Below the pieces are notes generated by a model. That model did no database searches and was not told the DNA's origin. It saw nothing but the letters and a program-made list of their open reading frames with translations. A DNA stretch of 48,795 bases, from NCBI GenBank assembly GCA_022827265.1, contig JAJDTF010000141.1, forward strand, positions 1 through 48,795. Direction: 5' to 3'. Both the position numbers and the translations under genes were made by a program. Below are positions 42,863 to 48,795 of this stretch, one piece after another (position 1 is the stretch's first letter; the number at the start of each line of letters is the position of its first letter). Origin of the DNA: Acidimicrobiia bacterium (GTDB taxonomy: Bacteria > Actinomycetota > Acidimicrobiia > Acidimicrobiales > Poriferisodalaceae).

Positions 42863-43435
42863 TCAGGCTGGCGAGAAGTCGGTCTCGTAGTCGGTGTCGT
42901 CAACCAGCAGGTCTTCCGGTGGCAGCCGCTTGGCGTAGTTGAGAGCCCCGTTGATGTCGTGCTTCCAGACTTCCTCGGGCAGCTCGTACAGCACTTCCAC
43001 GCCGTAGCCGTTGGGATCGTTGACGTAGACGCTGTGGGTCATGCCGTGATCGACGCGGACGTTCATCGGCACTCCCCGCTCCTCGAGAAACTGCACCTGC
43101 TCGAGCCACGACTCCCGGTCGGGGTAGGTGATCGCGATGTGGTTCACCGCGCACGCGCCCTCCACCATGCTCCATTTCTCGGGCGGCGCCGGCAGCTCCG
43201 GACGCTCCACGAGCGCGAGGTCGTGGTGGTTCACGTCGTCGACGACGCCGCTGTAGAAGCGCATGTTCATGGACGGCGGCTTGCCGCCACGCGGTTCCAG
43301 CTCGCCGACTTGCTTGAAGCCCAGCAAGTCGCACCAGAAGTGATGCGACTCTTCCATGTCGCGCACGTTCAGCACCAGATGATTCAGGCCCCGCGGCGTG
43401 ACTGCGCTCGTGCGCTTCTTGATCGCTTCGCTCAT
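42863..43435 (-). CDS. VOC-family extradiol dioxygenase-like protein
   Basis: A 190-aa vicinal-oxygen-chelate protein with the metal ligands of type I extradiol dioxygenases: His in [14 protein letters not shown], His in [15 protein letters not shown], and Glu in [29 protein letters not shown] is the signature of catechol 2,3-dioxygenase-like proteins. At one VOC module pair it is shorter than classic two-domain enzymes (about 300 aa), so it may be a small dioxygenase or a glyoxalase-type enzyme. Position just upstream of an HpaB-type hydroxylase supports ring cleavage of a catechol. The N terminus is set by ATG with an AAGGCGGG-type site. Confidence 0.85.
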   Translation of the reverse strand: MSEAIKKRTSAVTPRGLNHLVLNVRDMEESHHFWCDLLGFKQVGELEPRGGKPPSMNMRFYSGVVDDVNHHDLALVERPELPAPPEKWSMVEGACAVNHIAITYPDRESWLEQVQFLEERGVPMNVRVDHGMTHSVYVNDPNGYGVEVLYELPEEVWKHDINGALNYAKRLPPEDLLVDDTDYETDFSPA

Positions 43436-43505
43436 GGACTGCCCGCCTTGTCCGATTTGTTGGGAGCCTAGCCCCGCCTGCATTTCCGGCTCGGCGGAGT
43501 CGACG

Positions 43506-44231
43506 TCAGCCCTGGCGCTTGGCCAGCCACTCCTCGAACTCGGCACGACGATCCTTGGCGATGGGGAACGTGCCGATCGAGCTCTCGCCGGCAGCGACTC
43601 GCTCGATGGCCCACTCCTCTTCGAGTTCCTGGGCATAGGAGTCGTCGGCAATCTCCTCGGCAAGCAGCGCTGGGATGACCACGGCCCCCTCGGCGTCGCC
43701 CACGATGATGTCGCCCGGAAACACAGTGACGCCGGCGCAGGCGATGGGCACCTGGTGTTCGAGCGGCGTATGCACGCGGCCGAGGGTCGCCGCGTGGGAT
43801 GACTGGTGGTACACAGGCAGGCCGACGTCGGCCACGGCTGGCGTGTCGCGCAGGGCGCCGTCGGTGACGAAGCCGGCGGCGCCGAGATGCTTGATGCGCA
43901 TGGTGAAGATGTCGCCGATGGTGCCGGCATGCGGCTCTCCGCGGGCCTCCACGATGAGCACCTCTTCGGGCTCGATGGACTCCACGGCCCGGCGCTGCGC
44001 ATTCGGGCCCTGCTGCCGGCGTTCGAAGTCTTCGCGCTTGGGCACGAAGCGCAGCGTGTGGGCGTAGCCAACCATGCGCTGGCCCTCGTTGAGCGGTCGC
44101 AGGCCGTTCAGGAAGCTGTTCCGCATCCCACGCCGCTGCATCTGGCCTGCAAGCGTCGCCGTGGACACGGCATTGAACTTCATTCGCATGTCGTCGGTGA
44201 GCACCACCGGGCGGTGTTCTGCATCGGCCAT
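43506..44231 (-). CDS. RraA-like aldolase (4-hydroxy-4-methyl-2-oxoglutarate aldolase family)
   Basis: A 241-aa protein of the RraA/HMG-aldolase fold. GEPHAGTIGDIFTMRIKHLG matches the G-x3-GD loop, and GFVTDGALRDTPAV carries the Arg-Asp pair that binds metal and pyruvate in true aldolases; RraA regulators lack part of it. GVTVFPGDIIVGDAEGAVVI is the family's product-side signature. The enzyme would split a 4-hydroxy-2-oxo acid to pyruvate, the last step of some meta-cleavage routes. ATG after AAAGGGGATTCC; the frame opens 24 codons upstream without homology. It is the first gene of the minus-strand series and is divergent from the alkylsulfatase-like gene. Confidence 0.87.
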   Translation of the reverse strand: MADAEHRPVVLTDDMRMKFNAVSTATLAGQMQRRGMRNSFLNGLRPLNEGQRMVGYAHTLRFVPKREDFERRQQGPNAQRRAVESIEPEEVLIVEARGEPHAGTIGDIFTMRIKHLGAAGFVTDGALRDTPAVADVGLPVYHQSSHAATLGRVHTPLEHQVPIACAGVTVFPGDIIVGDAEGAVVIPALLAEEIADDSYAQELEEEWAIERVAAGESSIGTFPIAKDRRAEFEEWLAKRQG

Positions 44232-44460
44232 GGAATCCCCTTTGCTGAGCCCGTTTGCGCTGTGTTGTTCCAGCGTGTCGACGGGCCTCGCCAATGTAGC
44301 CAAGTCCCGTTTTGCAGCCGCCGGTCACGCCTGCAGACTCCCGTCTCCCCGCGTTGGCGTTTCACTCGGCGTATCGGCGACAAGACTGGCGGATCGGCGG
44401 CGCACGGCGTGCCAGCTTCGGCGACGCCGAGGTCCGTCGCTCGAACCGAAAGGAAGTGCT

Positions 44461-45765
44461 GTGGCGCCTTCGAAGACCATCGACCCCATCGAGCTGTCGA
44501 GCCGGCTCATCGACACCGGCGTGGCCGACGAGCAGGTCGTGCGGGTCAACAACGCGCTGAGCGAGATCGACGACAACGTCGCAGTGGTCGAGGCGTTCAG
44601 CAACATGGTGGCCTTCGGTACCGACGACGGCCTGGTGTGTTTCGACGCCAGCGGCCCTTTCAGCGGCACAGCGGTAGTGGAGTCGCTGCGCGGCTGGTCC
44701 GCCGATCGGGTCAACACGCTGCTGTACACGCACGGCCACATCGACCATGTAGGCGGCAGCGGCGCGCTGGCGGCCGATGCGTCCGAGCGCGGCCAGCCGC
44801 TGCCCCAAGTGATGGGGCACGACAACGTCGTCCCGCGTTTCGAGCGCTACAACGCCACCAACGGCTACAACCTCATCATCAACCGGCGTCAGTTCGGCAT
44901 CGGGCTGCGGCAGCGCGGGGTGGGCATCGCTTTCGACGACGACCGCTTCCTGCCGTCGGACGCGCTCTGGCCGAACCGCACATTCAGCACGGAAGACTCG
45001 CTGTCGATCGGCGGGCTCGACTTCGAGCTGCACCACGACAAGGGCGAAACCGACGATCACACGTGGGCGTGGGTGCCCTCGCACCGCGCCATCTGCCCCG
45101 GCGACCTGGTGGCGTGGGTGTTCCCGAACGCCGGCAACCCCCAGAAGGTACAGCGCTACCCGTTGGAGTGGGCCCGGGCGCTGCGCCACATGGACTCCCT
45201 CGAGCCCGAGCTGCTGATCCCGGCGCACGGGCCGCCGGTGCGAGGCCGCGAGCGCATCGGCACCGTGCTGCTGTCGCTGGCCGAAGCGTTGGAATCCCTG
45301 GTGAGCCAGACGATCGAGCTCATGAACGCCGGAGCATCGCTGGATGAGATCCTCCAGGGCGTCTCGCTGCCCGCCGAATGGCTGGCGCGCCCGTGGATGC
45401 GGCCGGTCTATGACGAACCCGAGTTCGTCATCCGCAACATCTGGCGCCTGTATGGGGGCTGGTGGGACCTCGACCCCGCCTATCTGAAGCCGTCGCCCAA
45501 ATCAGCGCTGGCCGGCGAACTGGTGCGCCTGGGAGGCGGTGCCGAGGTGTTCGCACAGCGGGCACAGGAGCTGGCCGAGGCCGGCGATCTCAAGCTGGCG
45601 TGCCATCTGATCGAACTGGCGGTGGCCGCCGACCCGTCATCGGCCGGCTTGCACGGCGTGCGGGCAGAGATCTACGAGGCCCGCCGAGCGGCCGAGCAGT
45701 CGCTGATGTCGATCGGCATCTTCAGCGCCGCAGCCGCCGAGTCACGCGAGATCGTCGACGGCTGA
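44461..45765 (+). CDS. Metallo-beta-lactamase-fold hydrolase with alkylsulfatase dimerisation domain
   Basis: A 434-aa protein. The MBL domain has TLLYTHGHIDHVGGSGAL (His91, His93, Asp95, His96), HHDKGETDDHTWAWVP and ELLIPAHGPPV. The C-terminal part, WRLYGGWWDLDPAYLKPSP and ELVRLGGGAEVFAQRAQELA, is the alkyl-sulfatase dimerisation domain with helical repeats. SdsA1-type alkylsulfatases are about 650 aa and end with an SCP2-like domain that is absent here, so this is a short form and its ester substrate is uncertain. GTG start follows GAAAGGAAG. It is divergent from the RraA-like gene, sharing a 229-nt control region. Confidence 0.88.
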   Translation: MAPSKTIDPIELSSRLIDTGVADEQVVRVNNALSEIDDNVAVVEAFSNMVAFGTDDGLVCFDASGPFSGTAVVESLRGWSADRVNTLLYTHGHIDHVGGSGALAADASERGQPLPQVMGHDNVVPRFERYNATNGYNLIINRRQFGIGLRQRGVGIAFDDDRFLPSDALWPNRTFSTEDSLSIGGLDFELHHDKGETDDHTWAWVPSHRAICPGDLVAWVFPNAGNPQKVQRYPLEWARALRHMDSLEPELLIPAHGPPVRGRERIGTVLLSLAEALESLVSQTIELMNAGASLDEILQGVSLPAEWLARPWMRPVYDEPEFVIRNIWRLYGGWWDLDPAYLKPSPKSALAGELVRLGGGAEVFAQRAQELAEAGDLKLACHLIELAVAADPSSAGLHGVRAEIYEARRAAEQSLMSIGIFSAAAAESREIVDG

Positions 45766-46058
45766 TCATTCTGGGCCGCACAACGGCGTAACCCCGGCCG
45801 CTTGCCGAAGCAGTGACGGTTCCGCGGTCTTCGAGGGAGACTCCAGGGCAAAGATCGACCATCGGCTTCCTAACGGTTGCTGCCGGGCAGTGCACCACCC
45901 GGGCCAAGTTCGAGCCGCTGTGCACGACCGCTGGGCATCGCTTGACTGGCACAAGTGCTGGCCATCACGTGAACGGGGCCGCGTCGGCACCACCGCGTAG
46001 CATGCGGGCATCGGCCGGGTGCGCCCGCGGCCGGGAACGGCGGGGCTGGAGCACGCAC

Positions 46059-46994
46059 ATGGCCGACACTGGATCGGGCACGGCGCCGGGAGCGCCGTAC
46101 GGGGGGCGCGGCGCACCTGCTCTGTCCGAGCGTGCGCTCGGCGTGCCCGCCGCGGCGGTAGCGATGGTGGGATGGGCCGCCTCAGGCGTGATCGCAAAGG
46201 GCATCTCCGAACTCGGGCCACTGGCCATCGTGTTCTGGCGGATGTGGCTCTACACCGGGCTGGTCGCACTGTTCCTGTGGGCCAATCGCACCCCGCTGCG
46301 GCTGTCGTCGATCAAGGTGTCGTTCTGGGGCGGGTTCTCGCTGGCGTTCGACATCATGCTGTTCTTCGTCGCCCTGCGGATGACCACGGTGGCCAACGCC
46401 ACGGTGGTGGCTTCGCTGCAGCCGTTGCTCATGCTGTTCCTGGCGCCCCGGCTGTTCGGCGAGCAGCCGGGCCGGCGCCATTGGGGACTGGCGCTGGTGG
46501 CGATTGCCGGCATCGCGATCGTCGTGCTCGGCTCGTCGGGACTGACCGAGTGGAGCGTGTTCGGCGACTTGGTGGCATTCGGGGCATTGTTCGCCTGGAC
46601 GGGCTATTTCGTGTTCTCCAAGCTCAGCACACAGAAGATCGCAGCGGCCCAGTACACGGGCGGCAGTGCGCTGGTGTGCTCGTTGGTGGCCACGCCGTTC
46701 GCGCTGGCCTCGGGGCAGGTGTTCGACTGGCCGTCGGCCGGAGCGTGGCTGTGGCTGGGCATCATGGCCATCGGCCCCGGCGTCGCCAGCCACATGCTGA
46801 TGAATTGGTCTCTGGTGCGCATACCGTCGTGGCTGGGCTCCACGATGACGCTGGCCATCCCCGTCACCAGCACGCTGATGGCCTGGGCGTTCCTGGGCGA
46901 TCAGGTGTCGCTGTGGCAGTTCGTCGGGATGGCCGTGGTGATGTTCGCCCTCTCCCTCGTGGTGCTCGACCAGTCCCGCACCAAGCTGACCTAG
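46059..46994 (+). CDS. EamA/DMT-family transporter
   Basis: A 311-aa integral membrane protein with about ten predicted helices in two EamA halves: helices such as AAAVAMVGWAASGVIAKGI, AIVFWRMWLYTGLVALFLW, FDIMLFFVALRMTTVA and ATVVASLQPLLMLFLAP in the first half, and a second half from GDLVAFGALFAWTGYFVFSK to MAVVMFALSLVVL. EamA proteins export or import amino acids and other metabolites. The ATG has a GGAGCACG site; an open frame extends far upstream without homology. The 293-nt gap before it holds no gene I recognise. It could move substrates or end products of the nearby pathways, but nothing shows which. Confidence 0.9.
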   Translation: MADTGSGTAPGAPYGGRGAPALSERALGVPAAAVAMVGWAASGVIAKGISELGPLAIVFWRMWLYTGLVALFLWANRTPLRLSSIKVSFWGGFSLAFDIMLFFVALRMTTVANATVVASLQPLLMLFLAPRLFGEQPGRRHWGLALVAIAGIAIVVLGSSGLTEWSVFGDLVAFGALFAWTGYFVFSKLSTQKIAAAQYTGGSALVCSLVATPFALASGQVFDWPSAGAWLWLGIMAIGPGVASHMLMNWSLVRIPSWLGSTMTLAIPVTSTLMAWAFLGDQVSLWQFVGMAVVMFALSLVVLDQSRTKLT

Positions 46995-47039
46995 CGCTTC
47001 CTTACCGGGTGGCGAGCCGGCCGGCGTCAGCGCCGCCGA

Positions 47040-48542
47040 TCAAGCGGCTGCGTGCACCGGCGGGCGCCGCTGCGCCCATGGGGCGGCCTGTTCCATCTCG
47101 GCTGCGACACGCAGCAGGACGTCCTCGCGACCCGGTGCTGCGACGAGCTGGATGCCGATGGGCAGGCCTTCGGGCGACATGCCTTCTGGCGTGCCCAGCG
47201 GCACGGAGATGGCGGGCTGGCCGCTGACGTTGAACTGAGGCAGGTAGGACGTCACCTTCGCCAGTCGCTTGGTCAGGGTGCGCTCGTCGCCCTCGACGAG
47301 GTAGCCGACCGGGGGCGGGACGACGCCCAGCGTGGGCGTCAGCAGCAGATCGAAGCCGTCGCCGTGCCCGGGCACGGCGTTCCACCACTGCACGATCTGC
47401 CGTGTGAACTGGTGCAGGCGTTCACGGCTCGCGAGCAGGTCGGGTGCGCTGATCTTGGTGCCGCGCTGGTAGTTGATCCACGCGACCGGCTCAACGTCGT
47501 CTTCGGTCCAGGGTCGGCCGAGCGCCGCCTCGTAGGACCGCAGGGTCGCGGTCGCGCTCGCCCGCATGATCCGGACGTAGTCGTACATGTAGTCGTTGGT
47601 GGCCATCGGCTCGGGCAGCGCCTGTTCGACCCGGTGTCCAAGGCTGTCGAGCAAACCGGCTGCGGCTTCGGCGGCCTGGGTGCACAGCGGGTCAGTTGCT
47701 TCGAAAGGGATGGTTGAGCTCACGCCGATGCGCAGCGTGCCGGGGTGCTGGCCGACTTCGGCGACATAGCCGGCTGCGGGCGCAGGATGAGCCGGCACGT
47801 ACGGGTCGCCTGGCTCGGGGCCGGCGAGGACGTCGAGTGCCAGCGCCGCGTCGCGCACGGTGAGCGCGACGGCACCGTCGGTGGTGCCGCCTCCCCAGCC
47901 CTCGCCCGCAGGTGAACTGGAGATCCGGCCCCGAGAAGGCTTGAGGCCGACCAACCCATTGGCACTGGCGGGGATGCGGATCGATCCGCCGCCGTCGCTG
48001 GCGTGGGCGATGCGCACGATGCCGGCCGCAACCGCCGCCGCGGCACCGCCGCTTGAGCCAAGCACGGTGTGATCGGTGTTCCACGGGTTGCGGCAGGGTC
48101 CGTGTAGCACCGTCTCCGCCGCTGCAGGGCACTGGCCACCGCCGAGTTCGGGACTGTGGGTGTGCCCGATGCTGATGGCACCAGCTTCGGCTAGCCGGCG
48201 AGCAACGGCGCCCGTCTCGGGGTAGCGGTAGTCAAGCTCGGCCAACCGGCGGTTGCCCTGGTAGCCCGGCTCGCCCTTCGCCGGGCAGAAGAGGTCCTTC
48301 AGCGCAACCGGCACGCCGGCCAGCAGTCCTGTCGATGCTCCGTCGGCGTCGAGCCCGGCCGCTCGCCCTCGTGTCGCATCCCATTGCGCGGCTCGATGCC
48401 GCGCCTGTTCATAGGTCTTCTCGACGATCGCATTGATTGTCGGGTTCACCTGCTCGCAGCGGGCAATGGCCTCCCCAACCGTCGTCACTGCGTCGGTCTC
48501 GCCCGCCCGCACCTGCTCAGCCAACGCCGTCGCGTCGCTCAT
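47040..48542 (-). CDS. Amidase signature family hydrolase
   Basis: A 500-aa amidase with the triad Lys82 (VALKDLF), Ser163 ([10 protein letters not shown]) and Ser187 ([11 protein letters not shown]). It differs from the two other amidases in this window: the segment before the triad Ser has [15 protein letters not shown], and it lacks their HREW stretch. It resembles the GatA-like and 6-aminohexanoate-cyclic-dimer hydrolase group, but is not the tRNA amidotransferase because gatB/gatC are absent. ATG after GGGGTGAAG; a GTG five codons upstream is possible. It is convergent with the EamA transporter gene, whose stop is 45 nt away. Confidence 0.92.
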   Translation of the reverse strand: MSDATALAEQVRAGETDAVTTVGEAIARCEQVNPTINAIVEKTYEQARHRAAQWDATRGRAAGLDADGASTGLLAGVPVALKDLFCPAKGEPGYQGNRRLAELDYRYPETGAVARRLAEAGAISIGHTHSPELGGGQCPAAAETVLHGPCRNPWNTDHTVLGSSGGAAAAVAAGIVRIAHASDGGGSIRIPASANGLVGLKPSRGRISSSPAGEGWGGGTTDGAVALTVRDAALALDVLAGPEPGDPYVPAHPAPAAGYVAEVGQHPGTLRIGVSSTIPFEATDPLCTQAAEAAAGLLDSLGHRVEQALPEPMATNDYMYDYVRIMRASATATLRSYEAALGRPWTEDDVEPVAWINYQRGTKISAPDLLASRERLHQFTRQIVQWWNAVPGHGDGFDLLLTPTLGVVPPPVGYLVEGDERTLTKRLAKVTSYLPQFNVSGQPAISVPLGTPEGMSPEGLPIGIQLVAAPGREDVLLRVAAEMEQAAPWAQRRPPVHAAA

Positions 48543-48709
48543 CTTCACCCCTGTCACCGTCGGCCCCAGTGCTCAGGGCCCCGCCGTCAACGGCGCAGTC
48601 TCGCGCAGCAGCCTGGCTGGTGGGCCGCTGACGACGAGCAGGCCCGCATCATTTGGGCTCTTCGCGTTTTTTTGGGATGACGGTGGGTTGAGGGTCCTTG
48701 GGTAGGGGT

Positions 48710-48762
48710 CGAGGCCCTGCTGGGATCGGTGTTCGTGAGACGCCGAACCCTGGAGGGCCTCG
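48710..48762. repeat. Inverted repeat ahead of a putative transposase start
   Basis: CGAGGCCCT (48710-48718) and AGGGCCTCG (48754-48762) are exact reverse complements with a 35-nt centre, and the second arm touches the ATG at 48763 and covers its GGAGGG ribosome site. Pairing would hide the ribosome site, a way some insertion sequences limit transposase synthesis. The loop is long, so the structure may be weak. Confidence 0.4.
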
Positions 48763-48795
48763 ATGGCGAGAGATGTTATGTCGGTGCGGCTGTGG
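48763..48795 (+). CDS. Possible start of a transposase gene (partial, runs off the window)
   Basis: An ATG with a good ribosome site (GGAGGG) opens a frame reading MARDVMSVRLW to the window edge. VRLW soon after the start is common in ISL3-family transposases, and the preceding region (about 48680-48762) is G-rich with an inverted repeat, as at the end of an insertion sequence. Eleven codons are too few to be sure. The 5' boundary of any element is not defined. Confidence 0.35.
   Translation, partial: MARDVMSVRLW

Noticed and set aside
1..48795. Search by eye for tRNA, rRNA, tmRNA and riboswitches in the intergenic gaps
   Set aside because: No cloverleaf, rRNA-like stretch or known riboswitch core was recognised; a covariance-model search would be needed to settle this.

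Overview
This is a high-GC bacterial window that I read as actinobacterial, most likely from a marine or symbiotic Acidimicrobiia-type organism. The class is inference. The phylum rests on three things: a gene block at 34.0-38.4 kb that follows the mycobacterial cysO-cysM-(Rv1339-like)-rph-rdgB order on one strand; a CysO-type sulfur carrier ending in AVAGG; and many genes with a TANNNT-type -10 hexamer only 7-8 nt before the start codon, the layout of leaderless actinobacterial mRNAs.

Layout. 1-4.4 kb is a mobile/defence patch: a frameshifted IS256-type transposase tail, a decayed IS3 element, a DUF262 (GmrSD-like) gene cut off by that IS3 element, and an apparently intact AbiEi/AbiEii type IV toxin-antitoxin operon with a palindromic operator over its promoter. 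4.5-32 kb is a catabolic block: alanine dehydrogenase, a CaiC-like CoA ligase, an MDR oxidoreductase, a 2-oxoglutarate/Fe(II) oxygenase, a two-domain fused CaiB-type CoA-transferase and a second single-domain one, two amidases, two alpha/beta hydrolases, a TesB thioesterase, two near-twin class III aminotransferases flanking a Rieske oxygenase, a fused HyuA-HyuB oxoprolinase/hydantoinase, an orphan molybdenum hydroxylase large subunit and a thiolase. 32-39 kb is housekeeping: rpe, a small anchored protein, clpP, rdgB, rph, a metallo-beta-lactamase-fold protein, a lipoprotein, cysM, cysO and smpB. 39-44.2 kb is a minus-strand set that reads like a compact aromatic ring-cleavage route (RraA-type aldolase, VOC extradiol-like dioxygenase, HpaB-type flavin hydroxylase, luciferase-like monooxygenase, alpha/beta hydrolase). 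44.4-48.5 kb holds an alkylsulfatase-like metallohydrolase, an EamA transporter and a third amidase. The window ends in what looks like the first codons of another transposase.

How the genes may work together (inference). The catabolic region looks built to activate organic acids as CoA esters (ligase, CoA-transferases), open amides and cyclic amides (amidases, HyuAB), oxidise a possible quaternary-amine substrate (Rieske oxygenase with a Glu at the bridging position), move amino groups (the twin aminotransferases) and finish through thiolase and thioesterase. No reductase partner for the Rieske or HpaB oxygenases and no small or medium subunit for the molybdenum hydroxylase lies in the window, so these enzymes must share partners encoded elsewhere or be incomplete. 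No tRNA, rRNA or CRISPR array was seen.
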